Source: Rhodocyclaceae bacterium (lineage in GTDB: Bacteria > Pseudomonadota > Gammaproteobacteria > Burkholderiales > Rhodocyclaceae). Taken from it: a stretch of 64,000 nucleotides of DNA. Positions 9,151-17,370 of the stretch are shown piece by piece. The stretch spans positions 1 to 64,000 of the forward strand of contig VBWA01000005.1 in NCBI GenBank assembly GCA_006218025.1, read 5' to 3'. Both the position numbers and the translations under genes were made by a program. Position 1 is the first letter of the stretch. Each line of letters starts with the position of its first letter. The notes beneath the pieces were generated by a model that saw only the letters and a list, made by a program, of their open reading frames with translations, did not search any database and was not told where the DNA came from.

Positions 9151-9229
9151 AACGACCCCCACGCTCGCTTTGCTCGCTGCCCCCCCGAGGGGGCATGTCA
9201 GTACCTTGGGGCGGTCCGGCGGTACCGCC
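9151..9229. repeat. GC-rich intergenic repeat with hairpin between livH and livM
   Basis: The spacer contains ACGCTCGCTTTGCTCGCTG followed by a perfect 7-bp hairpin (TGCCCCC at 9178-9184 and GGGGGCA at 9189-9195) and then CCTTGGGGCGGTCCGGCGG. This word order resembles a dispersed intergenic repeat I recall from many betaproteobacterial genomes. A diverged relative may sit in the livG-livF spacer. Family assignment is from memory and was not searched. Confidence 0.5.
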
Positions 9230-10312
9230 ATGATCAAGACCCTGCTCTCCGGTGACTTGCCGCGCAGCCGCCTGCTTTCGGCGCTGCTGCTGGTCGTTCT
9301 CTGCGGCCTCGCCCTGGCGCCTTTCCTGTTCCATGGCGCTCGCTCGCTCAACGTCGCGGCGACGATCTGTGTGTTTGTCGTGCTGGTCGCCTCCTATGAC
9401 CTGCTGCTGGGCTACACCGGCATCGTGTCGTTCGCCCACACCATGTTCTACGGCATCGGCGCCTATGGCGTCGGCCTCGCCCTGCACGGCATGGGACCCA
9501 GCTGGTCGGCCGTGCTGGTCGGCACCGCCGGGGCCCTGGCGGTTTCGCTGGTGCTGGCACTGGTGATCGGCCTGTTTTCGCTGCGGGTGCGGGCCATCTT
9601 CTACGCCATGATCACCCTTGCCGTGGCTGCCGCCTTCGCAGTGCTGGCGTCGCAACTTTCCGATCTCACCGGCGGCGAAGACGGCCGCACCTTCAAGGTG
9701 CCGGAACTGCTGCAACCGGGCTTCCACCTGATCGATGGCGAAATCCTCGGGCGCGCCATCGACGGCAAGCTGATCACCTATTACCTGGTGTTCTTTTCGG
9801 CGCTGGCGCTATTCCTGTTCATGCTGCGCATCGTCAATTCGCCCTTCGGTCGGGTTCTTCAGGCCATCCGCGAAAACGATTTCCGCGCCGAAGCGCTGGG
9901 CTATCGCACAGTCGTCTACCGCACCCTGGCCAATTGTCTCGGCGCACTGATTGCGACGCTGGCCGGCGTCCTGATGGCGCTCTGGCTGCGTTACGTGGGG
10001 CCGAAGACAATGCTCTCCTTCGAAGTCATGACCGACATCCTGCTGATCGTGGTGATCGGCGGCATGGGTACGGTCTACGGCGCGGTGATTGGTTCCGCGC
10101 TGTTCATCCTCATGCAGAACTACCTTCAGGTATTGATGAAGGAGGCTTCCGCGGCATTGGCCGGCGTTCCCCTGCTGGCCAATTTGTTTCATCCCGACCG
10201 CTGGCTGTTGTGGCTGGGTGTGCTGTTCGTGCTCTCGGTGTACTTTTTCCCCGCCGGTATTGTCGGCAAGCTGCGCGCGGGAGCAAAGGCGAAGTCCGAC
10301 CGCCCGGCCTGA
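9230..10312 (+). CDS. livM: ABC transporter permease, LivM type
   Basis: This 360-residue permease completes the importer. The ATG at 9230 was chosen over an upstream in-frame one because the latter would translate the intergenic repeat as protein. The SYDLLLGYTGIVSFAHTMFYG block and the ENDFRAEALGY cytoplasmic loop, which contacts the ATPases, are family hallmarks. A Lys-rich tail ends the protein. The CoA-transferase gene starts 66 bases later on the same strand. Confidence 0.9.
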   Translation: MIKTLLSGDLPRSRLLSALLLVVLCGLALAPFLFHGARSLNVAATICVFVVLVASYDLLLGYTGIVSFAHTMFYGIGAYGVGLALHGMGPSWSAVLVGTAGALAVSLVLALVIGLFSLRVRAIFYAMITLAVAAAFAVLASQLSDLTGGEDGRTFKVPELLQPGFHLIDGEILGRAIDGKLITYYLVFFSALALFLFMLRIVNSPFGRVLQAIRENDFRAEALGYRTVVYRTLANCLGALIATLAGVLMALWLRYVGPKTMLSFEVMTDILLIVVIGGMGTVYGAVIGSALFILMQNYLQVLMKEASAALAGVPLLANLFHPDRWLLWLGVLFVLSVYFFPAGIVGKLRAGAKAKSDRPA

Positions 10313-10378
10313 CGCAGCCTGGTTGAATTAGGCAGCGGTAGCGGTGCGAGAGCAGGCGTCATTGATCAAAGGATTGTC

Positions 10379-11710
10379 ATGGGCAGTGCTTACGACTACA
10401 AGAGCAAGCTGATCAGCGTCGAGCAGGCGCTGGCGAAAATCAAGACCGACGACTGCATCGTCAGTGCGCTTGGTGCCGCCGAGCCGAACGGCTTGCTGGA
10501 CCAGTTGCACACCATCGCCGACCGGGTGCGCAACGTGTCCGTATCCACCTGCCTGCCGATGCGGCCATTCAAATGGTTCATGGATCCGGCGATGAACGGC
10601 CATTTCGAGCATCACGCCTGGTTTTATTCGGCCAACATCCGCAAGGCCGCGGCGGAGGCGCATACCTCCACCTACGTTCCCAACCACCTGCATTCGGCGG
10701 CGATGGACCGGATCCTGTATCGCAAGCCCACCATTTTCATCGGTTCGTGCACGCCGCCAGACCGTTTCGGTTACGTCTCCCTCGCCTTTTCAGTCGTCTA
10801 CGAACGGGACCTGATGGAGGTGGCCGACATCGTGATCCTGGAAGTCAATGATCAGGTGCCCTTCACGTGGGGTGATACCGTCATCCACCTCGATCAGGTC
10901 GACTACCTGGTCGAGCACTCATCGACTCCTTTCGAGCTGCCCGCGCCCGAAACCGGGGATCGCGACAGGAAGATTGGCGGCTATATCGCCGAACACATCG
11001 AGGACGGTTCGACCATGCAGCTCGGCATCGGCGGCATCCCCAACGCCGTGGCCGGTGAACTGCTGCAGAAGAGGGATCTGGCGATCCACACCGAGATGCT
11101 GACCGACGGCATGGTGGACCTCTTCGAGGCCGGCGTCATAGCGCGTGCGCCGCGCAGCCTGGACAAGGGCATCATGCGCGGCAAGATGGTGGCCGCCTTC
11201 GCCCTTGGCACGAAGAAACTCTACGATTTCCTCGACCGCAATCCGGGGCTGGCCCTGATGCGCGGGTCCTGGGTCAACAATCCCTACGTCATCGCCCACA
11301 ATCGCAAGCAGGTGTCGATCAACACCACACTGGAAGTGGACCTGACGGGCCAGGTCTGTTCCGAGTCCATCGGCCACCGCCAGTATTCGGGCACCGGCGG
11401 CCAGTCCGACACGGCCATCGGTGCGCAGATGTCGGAAGGCGGCAAGTCATTTATCGCCCTCTATTCGACGGCCGACGTGAAGCAGCCGGATGGCACGCGC
11501 AAGACCATTTCGAAGATTGCGCCCATGCTTACGCCGGGCGCCGCCGTCACCTTGCAACGGTCCAATGTCGACTTTGTCGTGACCGAATACGGCGCGGTGC
11601 GCCTGCGCGGCGCGCCGGTGAATGAGCGGGCGCGGCGGCTGATTTCGATTGCGCATCCGGATTTCCGCGCCGGTCTCCAGGAAGAGGCGGAGAAGCTCGG
11701 CTTCATCTAG
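10379..11710 (+). CDS. Acetyl-CoA hydrolase/4-hydroxybutyrate CoA-transferase family protein
   Basis: This 443-residue protein belongs to the Cat1/AbfT family of type I CoA-transferases, which move CoA between carboxylic acids through a glutamyl-CoA intermediate. The probable catalytic Glu is E239 in the HTEM motif, preceded by the GIGGIPNAVA loop. The QYSGTGGQ motif near residue 336 is also present. In an operon with an importer, a ligase and beta-oxidation-like genes it may activate the imported acid or recycle CoA from an end product. The actual substrate is unknown. Confidence 0.85.
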   Translation: MGSAYDYKSKLISVEQALAKIKTDDCIVSALGAAEPNGLLDQLHTIADRVRNVSVSTCLPMRPFKWFMDPAMNGHFEHHAWFYSANIRKAAAEAHTSTYVPNHLHSAAMDRILYRKPTIFIGSCTPPDRFGYVSLAFSVVYERDLMEVADIVILEVNDQVPFTWGDTVIHLDQVDYLVEHSSTPFELPAPETGDRDRKIGGYIAEHIEDGSTMQLGIGGIPNAVAGELLQKRDLAIHTEMLTDGMVDLFEAGVIARAPRSLDKGIMRGKMVAAFALGTKKLYDFLDRNPGLALMRGSWVNNPYVIAHNRKQVSINTTLEVDLTGQVCSESIGHRQYSGTGGQSDTAIGAQMSEGGKSFIALYSTADVKQPDGTRKTISKIAPMLTPGAAVTLQRSNVDFVVTEYGAVRLRGAPVNERARRLISIAHPDFRAGLQEEAEKLGFI

Positions 11711-11757
11711 TCTGCGTGGCGTGTCGTGACGATCATCATCGCAGCAAGGGAACAAAC

Positions 11758-12582
11758 ATGAGCCTGGTTCGTATCGAGCCGCTCGGGTCAGGCGTGATGC
11801 GCCTGGTGCTGGCGCGCCCGGCGATGCAAAACGCCCTGGTGCCGGAACTGCTGGACGACTTGCTCACTGCCCTGAGTCAGGTCGGCCAGTCAGCCGATTG
11901 TTGTGCCGTGGTACTGGCCGCCGACGGCCCGGCATTTTCCATCGGCGGCGACATGCGGCGCTTCCAGCGTGAACGTCAGGGCCAGCTGCACACCTATGCC
12001 GCTGGTCTGGTCGGCAAGCTGAATGAGGCGATCCTGGCTTTGATCGACCTGCCCCAGCCCGTGGTGGCCGCGGTGCATGGCGTGGTCACCGGCGGCTCGA
12101 TCGGACTGGTGCTTGCCGCAGACCTGGTTTATCTCGCGCCGCAGGCGGCGTTCAAGGCCCATTACGCCACGGCCGGTTTTGGTCCCGACGGCGGCTGGAC
12201 GGCCCTGGTCGGCCGCCTTGCAGGACCGCGTCGTGCGGCTTCGGCCCTGCTGCTCAATCGAACTGTGCGTGCCGACGACGCGGTGGCCTGGGGGCTGGCC
12301 AACGAAGTGGTGGCCGCCGAACAATTACAGGAAATCGCCAACGCCGCCGCGCGCAAGATCGCCGCCTATCCCGCCGGCACCATGCGTGCCGCGAAGGCAT
12401 TGCTGCGCAGCGACCGCGAGCGCCTGGCCGCCGACCTGGAAGCCGAACGCAGGCGTTTCCTTGAACTGATCGATACCCCGCAAGCCCGGGCCGGCGTCGA
12501 TGATTTCCTGCACCGGTTCCAGGACTATCCCGATTCAGCTGAATCCCAGGAAGGAACAGGAGGACAAGATGCAAGTACCTGA
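11758..12582 (+). CDS. Enoyl-CoA hydratase/isomerase family protein lacking the usual catalytic glutamates
   Basis: This 274-residue crotonase-fold protein starts at the ATG at 11758, which has an AAGGGA site; an upstream in-frame ATG at 11716 lacks one. The oxyanion-hole regions (FSIGGDM and GVVTGGSIG) are recognisable. By eye the two hydratase glutamates are replaced: the GGGCELA-type segment reads GGSIGLVLA, and the PE of the second site is HY. So it is probably not a simple hydratase; isomerase, hydrolase or C-C lyase activity is possible. Its coding end overlaps the upstream leader of the CoA-ligase gene. Confidence 0.8.
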   Translation: MSLVRIEPLGSGVMRLVLARPAMQNALVPELLDDLLTALSQVGQSADCCAVVLAADGPAFSIGGDMRRFQRERQGQLHTYAAGLVGKLNEAILALIDLPQPVVAAVHGVVTGGSIGLVLAADLVYLAPQAAFKAHYATAGFGPDGGWTALVGRLAGPRRAASALLLNRTVRADDAVAWGLANEVVAAEQLQEIANAAARKIAAYPAGTMRAAKALLRSDRERLAADLEAERRRFLELIDTPQARAGVDDFLHRFQDYPDSAESQEGTGGQDAST

Positions 12583-14095
12583 CTATCTGGCCAAGCATGC
12601 GCGGCAGTTTCCCGGCAAGACCGCCCTGGTGGACCTCCATACGGGACGTCGCGTCAGCTATGCCCAGCTCAACGAACGGGCGAGCCGTTTCGCCGAATTC
12701 CTGCGCGAGCGTTGGCAGATCAAACCGGGTGACCGGGTAGCCTTGCTGGCGCACAGTTCTTCCGACTACGTCGAGATGCTCTATGGTTGCGGCAAGATCG
12801 GCGCGGTGGTGATCTGCCTCAACTGGCGGCTTTCGGTCGACGAACTCAAGGGCGTGCTGGGCGACGCCCAGCCTGCGGCGCTGGTCTGGGGTGAGGAGTT
12901 CGACGCTACGGGCACTGCCCTGATGGCAGCCTTCAGTTTGACGAACTGCATGGTGACCGGCGCCGCGCGGCCGGCAGTCGCCGGGTACGAAACTGCGCTG
13001 GCCGAAATGTCGGGTGCCACTGTAGAGATGCCCTGGCGCGAGCACAACGACGTCTGGTACCTGCTCTACACCGCCGGCAGCACAGGCAAGCCCAAGGGCG
13101 TGCCGCAGACCTGGGGCATGAACGTCACCAACACCCTGAACAACACCATTCACGCAGGCCTGAGGCGCGAGGACGTAATGCTCTCGGTGCTGCCCTATTT
13201 CCACACCGGTGGCCTCAACCTCTACATGAACTGCCTGCTGATGCTGGGTGCGACCACGCTGATCATGCGCCAATTCGATGTCGAGAAGACCATGGAACTG
13301 CTGGAGCAGGAGGCCACGGTAATGTTCGGCGTGCCGGCCATCTATCTGTTCCTCAGCCAGCACCCCCGTTTCGCCAGCGCCGACTTTTCGCGGGTGCGCA
13401 GTTGGGCGGCCGGCGGCGCGCCGGTGCCCAGGATATTGCTGGAACAATACCTGGCCAAGGGCGTCACCATCTGCTTCGGCTTCGGCATGACCGAGACCGG
13501 GCCGACGGTTTTCCTCACCGACGAGGACACTGCGCGCAGCAAAGTAGGCACTGTCGGCAAGCCGGTGATGTTCGTCGAGGCCAAGGTAGTCGATACCCAG
13601 ACCCGGCAGCGGCTGGGCGCCAACCAGCGCGGCGAGATGCTGCTGCGCGGGCCGGCCATCACGCCGGGCTACTGGAACAACCCCGAGGCCACGGCCAAGT
13701 CGTATGAGGACGGCTGGCTGTGCACCGGCGACATCGTCTACTTTGATGACGACGGCGACTTCTACGTGGTCGATCGTTCCAAGGACATGTACATATCCGG
13801 CGGCGAGAACGTCTATCCGGCCGAAGTCGAAAACGTCATCTTCCAGCTGGAAGGCGTGGCCGAGGCGGCTGTGATCGGTATCCACGACGCCACGTGGGGT
13901 GAGGTGGGCAAGGCCATCGTCGCGCTCAAGCCCGGTGCGCAGGTCAGCGAGGAACAGGTCATCGCCTACTGCAAGCAGAAGCTGGCGGGCTTCAAGGCGC
14001 CCAAACAAGTGCAGTTCGTCCCGGCGCTGGCGCGCAATGCCGCCGGCAAGGTCGACAAGCCCAGGCTGCGTGCCGAATTCGGAGACAAGGCGTGA
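12569..14095 (+). CDS. Acyl-CoA synthetase (AMP-forming)
   Basis: This 508-residue member of the ANL superfamily ligates carboxylic acids to CoA via an acyl-adenylate. The ATG at 12569 follows an AGGAGG site. The P-loop-like YTAGSTGKPKG (near 170), the GFGMTETG motif, the TGD motif (LCTGDIVYFDDDG), and the C-terminal NAAGKVDKP with the catalytic Lys are all present. It starts within the 3' end of the enoyl-CoA hydratase-like gene. It is the best candidate for activating the acid taken up by the importer. Specificity (medium-chain, alicyclic or aromatic) cannot be read from sequence. Confidence 0.9.
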   Translation: MQVPDYLAKHARQFPGKTALVDLHTGRRVSYAQLNERASRFAEFLRERWQIKPGDRVALLAHSSSDYVEMLYGCGKIGAVVICLNWRLSVDELKGVLGDAQPAALVWGEEFDATGTALMAAFSLTNCMVTGAARPAVAGYETALAEMSGATVEMPWREHNDVWYLLYTAGSTGKPKGVPQTWGMNVTNTLNNTIHAGLRREDVMLSVLPYFHTGGLNLYMNCLLMLGATTLIMRQFDVEKTMELLEQEATVMFGVPAIYLFLSQHPRFASADFSRVRSWAAGGAPVPRILLEQYLAKGVTICFGFGMTETGPTVFLTDEDTARSKVGTVGKPVMFVEAKVVDTQTRQRLGANQRGEMLLRGPAITPGYWNNPEATAKSYEDGWLCTGDIVYFDDDGDFYVVDRSKDMYISGGENVYPAEVENVIFQLEGVAEAAVIGIHDATWGEVGKAIVALKPGAQVSEEQVIAYCKQKLAGFKAPKQVQFVPALARNAAGKVDKPRLRAEFGDKA

Positions 14096-14973
14096 CGCAG
14101 TCCAGCACCGCCCAGCGGGTCCTGCTGCAAGGCGATTTCGACCGCTTTGCGCGGCTCAGCCATGACGACAATCCTATCCACTGCGATCCGGATTTTGCCG
14201 CAAAGAGCCATTTCGGCGCCACCGTTGCCCACGGCATGATGCTCTACAGCTGCATCTGCAAGGCGCTGACGGAACAGGTAGGGCCTGGCGTGGTGCAGTT
14301 GGAACAGACGCTGATGTTTCCCAATGCGACTTATGTCGGCGAACGCCTCCACGTCAACCTGAAGCCGGAAGCTGAAGCCGACGGAATTCTGGACATCGTC
14401 ACCGAAGTCTCGAAAGTCGGCGCTGGCGGCACGGCGATTGCCACCGCGACAGGACGCTGCAAAGTGGTTTTGCCCGACGCGGCCCTGCCCACCGTGGCGC
14501 CGGCGCCCCACGCGGCAGAGCCGGGCGATGCCGAACTCTACGGCCTGCGCCCCGGCATGAACGCCAGCACCACGCGTACCTTCGCCGCCGCCGACCTCGA
14601 CGAATACGGCGACCTGACCGGCGACCGCAACCCGATCTTCCGCGACGACCTCGAAGCACGGGCGCGCGGCTTCACGCGCCGCATCGTGCCCTGGCCGTTG
14701 CTCGCTGGCATGTTCTCCGATCTGCTCGGCACGCGATTGCCCGGTCGCGGCACCGGCTGGATGAAGCAATCCTTACGCTATCCCTCGGCCGCCCATCCCG
14801 GCGAGGCGCTGACGGCGACGGTGACGATCACGCGCCTTCGCGCAGACAAGGAACTGGTCAACCTTGCCACCCGGGTTTGTGCCGCCGACGGTCGCGTGGT
14901 CTGCGACGGCGAGGCGCTGGTGCTGGTACGGAATTTGGAAAGCAAGCTGGCGGTACGAACGGAGCAAGCATGA
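14092..14973 (+). CDS. MaoC-like double hot-dog (R)-specific enoyl-CoA hydratase
   Basis: This 293-residue protein contains two hot-dog domains. The N-terminal one (about 5-130) has the complete hydratase-2 motif: a DDNPIH segment with the catalytic Asp/His, followed by FG..VAHGMM. The C-terminal one (about 155-285) keeps DRNPIF but lacks the His, so it is probably structural, as in eukaryotic-type double hot-dog hydratases. It probably hydrates an enoyl-CoA in the pathway that uses the preceding ligase. GTG start overlaps the ligase stop; its own TGA overlaps the next ATG. Confidence 0.85.
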   Translation: MTQSSTAQRVLLQGDFDRFARLSHDDNPIHCDPDFAAKSHFGATVAHGMMLYSCICKALTEQVGPGVVQLEQTLMFPNATYVGERLHVNLKPEAEADGILDIVTEVSKVGAGGTAIATATGRCKVVLPDAALPTVAPAPHAAEPGDAELYGLRPGMNASTTRTFAAADLDEYGDLTGDRNPIFRDDLEARARGFTRRIVPWPLLAGMFSDLLGTRLPGRGTGWMKQSLRYPSAAHPGEALTATVTITRLRADKELVNLATRVCAADGRVVCDGEALVLVRNLESKLAVRTEQA

Positions 14974-16013
14974 ACGACGTCGGAATACTGGGTTACGGTT
15001 TCTACCTGCCCGATCGCCACATGAGCGCCGCCGACATCGCGGCGGCCACCGGCGGAAACTGGAGCGAAGCGGCGGTGCGCGACAAGCTCGGCATCGTCAG
15101 GAAGAGCATCCCAGGGCCGGAAGATGGCACCCAGGAGATGGGCGCCCGTGCCGCACTGGACGCCATCGCCCGCAGCGGCATCGACCCGCTGGAAATCGAC
15201 CTGATCCTGTGCATGGGCGAGGAGTGGAAGGAATATCCGCTGACCACCTCGGCCATCTACATCCAGGAGCGCATCGGCGCACACCGCGCCTGGGGCATCG
15301 ACATACAGCAGCGCTGCAACACTTCCGTGGCCGCGATCAAGATCGCCAAGGATATGCTGATCGCCGACCCGGAAATTGCCACGGCGATGATCGTCGGCGG
15401 CTACCGTAACGGCGACCTGATCGACTTCCGGGATTCGGCGGCGTCCTTCATGTTCGACCTCGCGGCTGGCGCCGGCGCGTTGATCCTGCGCCGCAATCTG
15501 GGTCGCAACCAGGTGCTCGGTTCCCATATCATCACCGATGGCTCGCTGGCGCGCGACGTCGGCGTCTGGTACGGCGGCACCGAGCATCCGATCGAATCGC
15601 TGCCGGAGGCGGAATTCGCCGCGCTGCGCGCCAGGGGCAACCTCAGTCTGCGCGTATTCGAGCCTGAGCACATGAAAGCGCGCCTCAACGAAGTATCGAT
15701 GCCCAACTGGCTGAGCTGCATCGACAAGGCGCTGGAAAAGAGCGGGGCGACTCGCGCCGATATCGACTTCCTCAATGTATTGCACTTCAAGCGCTCGATG
15801 CACGCCAGCCTGCTGGAAACCCTGGGCCTCAAGCCGGAGCAGTCGGTGTACCTGGAGAACTACGGCCACCTCGGGCAGGTGGACCTGATGCTGTCGATCC
15901 ATGAAGGCCTGCAGCAGGGCCGCTTGAAAGACGGAGACCTGATGGTCGCCATCGCCGCTGGAATTGGCTACGTGTGGGGCGCCACCGTGGTGCGCTGGGG
16001 GTCTAGCGAATGA
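14970..16013 (+). CDS. KAS III/thiolase-fold condensing-type enzyme with C-H-H active site
   Basis: The 347-residue protein has the KAS III fold and starts in an ATGA overlap with the MaoC gene. A Cys is in the nucleophile position (C116, in QQRCNTS). A His occupies the second position (H272, in VLHFKR). The usual Asn of the third motif is replaced in NYGHLGQ by H300. This C-H-H arrangement differs from FabH (C-H-N) and from thiolases (C-H-C). With CoA ligase, hydratase and CoA-transferase in the same operon, it may act in the thiolytic or condensing direction on a CoA ester rather than in fatty-acid initiation. Reaction not known. Confidence 0.75.
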   Translation: MNDVGILGYGFYLPDRHMSAADIAAATGGNWSEAAVRDKLGIVRKSIPGPEDGTQEMGARAALDAIARSGIDPLEIDLILCMGEEWKEYPLTTSAIYIQERIGAHRAWGIDIQQRCNTSVAAIKIAKDMLIADPEIATAMIVGGYRNGDLIDFRDSAASFMFDLAAGAGALILRRNLGRNQVLGSHIITDGSLARDVGVWYGGTEHPIESLPEAEFAALRARGNLSLRVFEPEHMKARLNEVSMPNWLSCIDKALEKSGATRADIDFLNVLHFKRSMHASLLETLGLKPEQSVYLENYGHLGQVDLMLSIHEGLQQGRLKDGDLMVAIAAGIGYVWGATVVRWGSSE

Positions 16014-16056
16014 AGCATGCCCCTGGCGCCTTCAAGTTTGCCCAATCCGTTCTGCT

Positions 16057-17370
16057 TCAGCCTGCGTTGAATCCGATCCGCTCGACGAATTGTTTGGGGT
16101 CGAGCGCCGGGCCCTTGTAATCGGCCTGCATGTAGTCGCAGCCCAGCTCCTTGAGCCGGGTCGCCGACGCATCGTCCGCGACACCAACGGCTACAACTTC
16201 AAGCCTCAGGTGGTGGGCGAGTTCGATGATCGACTGCAAGATGCGCTCGGACTTCGGCACTCCGGCCAGGTCGCGCGCGGCTGAAACATCGATCTTGATT
16301 TCCTGAAACGGCATTGTTGACAACCAGAACAGCGACGAAAGCGCCATGCCCGCATCGTCGATCGACAACTTCACGCCAAGCTCCTTCAGCCGACCAAGTG
16401 TTTCCCTCGCCGTCGCCTCTGCGCCCAACACCGAAGTCTCCCCAATCTCCAGGATGAGCGTCCCTGGCCGCCGGCTCCATGTGCCCAGTGCACGCTGGAC
16501 CACGTCGAGAAGCTCCGTGTGCCGCAGCGCCCGTGCCGGCAGCTTGATGCCAATGCGCAAGTCCAGCCCCGCGCTGTAGCGGAATTCCGAGACGTTTCGC
16601 AGCGCTCGATTCAGTATTGAGGAGACCAGATTGGTGACCATGTCCGCTGATTCCGCCGCGGCGAATACATCCTCTGCGGCAATTATGCCGCGCGTGGGAT
16701 CACGCCAGCGCAACAAGCCTTCGGCACCCATGACTTGGCCAAGGCGCAGATCGTACTGCGGCTGAAACACGAGATCGAGCGCATCCTCCGAAACGGCAGT
16801 GCGCAGTCGGTTCTCATAGAGAAGTTTCGATGCCGCCGAATGGTCTCGGTCTTCCCCATAGTCGGCAACGCGGCCCGCCAGCTCGCGGGCAAGAGCGCAG
16901 GCGCTCTTGGCTCGTTGCAGCAGTGTTTCCGCCTGATCTCCGTGAGCCGGATACATTGCAATCCCAATCGCGGGATTGGCGAAGATTTCCTCTTCATCGA
17001 TCCAGAACGGTGTATTCAGCGCGCGCAGCGATTTCTTTGCCGCCAGCAGCGCCACAGCGGGACCCTCGACAGGCGAAAGGACGCAAGCGAAATCATCCCG
17101 GCCCATCTCGCCGACAAAATCGCCCGGGCGAAGCACGTCGGTACTCAGCGACGCAATTACACGGTCGCGTACGGCATCGCCGACGTGGTAGCCCCACACG
17201 GCGTCTATGCGGCTGATTACGCCGCATTCGATGAGTAGTACGGCCAGATTCGCGCCATCAGCCCGCCTCTTTTCAACTTCACCGCGCAGCGCCTCCGGAA
17301 ACGGGATTGCGTCGGACGCGGAGGGGCCGCACGATGTCGCCGCCGGATCGACGAAGTCCGCCTTGCTCAC
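16057..17370 (-). CDS. Degenerate GGDEF-EAL domain protein
   Basis: This 437-residue cytoplasmic protein has a GGDEF-like domain (about 35-165) and an EAL-like domain (about 185-430). The GGDEF signature is GRDDF (residues 90-94) and the EAL signature is EGL (217-219). Several further catalytic positions are changed: the metal-binding Asn region reads IKLPAR, DDFGTG reads DDAGMA, and the usual AEGVE reads AVGVA. So neither cyclase nor phosphodiesterase activity is expected, and the protein more likely binds c-di-GMP or acts by protein contact. The GTG start overlaps the TGA of the HD-GYP gene upstream, making a coupled pair. Confidence 0.85.
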   Translation of the reverse strand: MSKADFVDPAATSCGPSASDAIPFPEALRGEVEKRRADGANLAVLLIECGVISRIDAVWGYHVGDAVRDRVIASLSTDVLRPGDFVGEMGRDDFACVLSPVEGPAVALLAAKKSLRALNTPFWIDEEEIFANPAIGIAMYPAHGDQAETLLQRAKSACALARELAGRVADYGEDRDHSAASKLLYENRLRTAVSEDALDLVFQPQYDLRLGQVMGAEGLLRWRDPTRGIIAAEDVFAAAESADMVTNLVSSILNRALRNVSEFRYSAGLDLRIGIKLPARALRHTELLDVVQRALGTWSRRPGTLILEIGETSVLGAEATARETLGRLKELGVKLSIDDAGMALSSLFWLSTMPFQEIKIDVSAARDLAGVPKSERILQSIIELAHHLRLEVVAVGVADDASATRLKELGCDYMQADYKGPALDPKQFVERIGFNAG

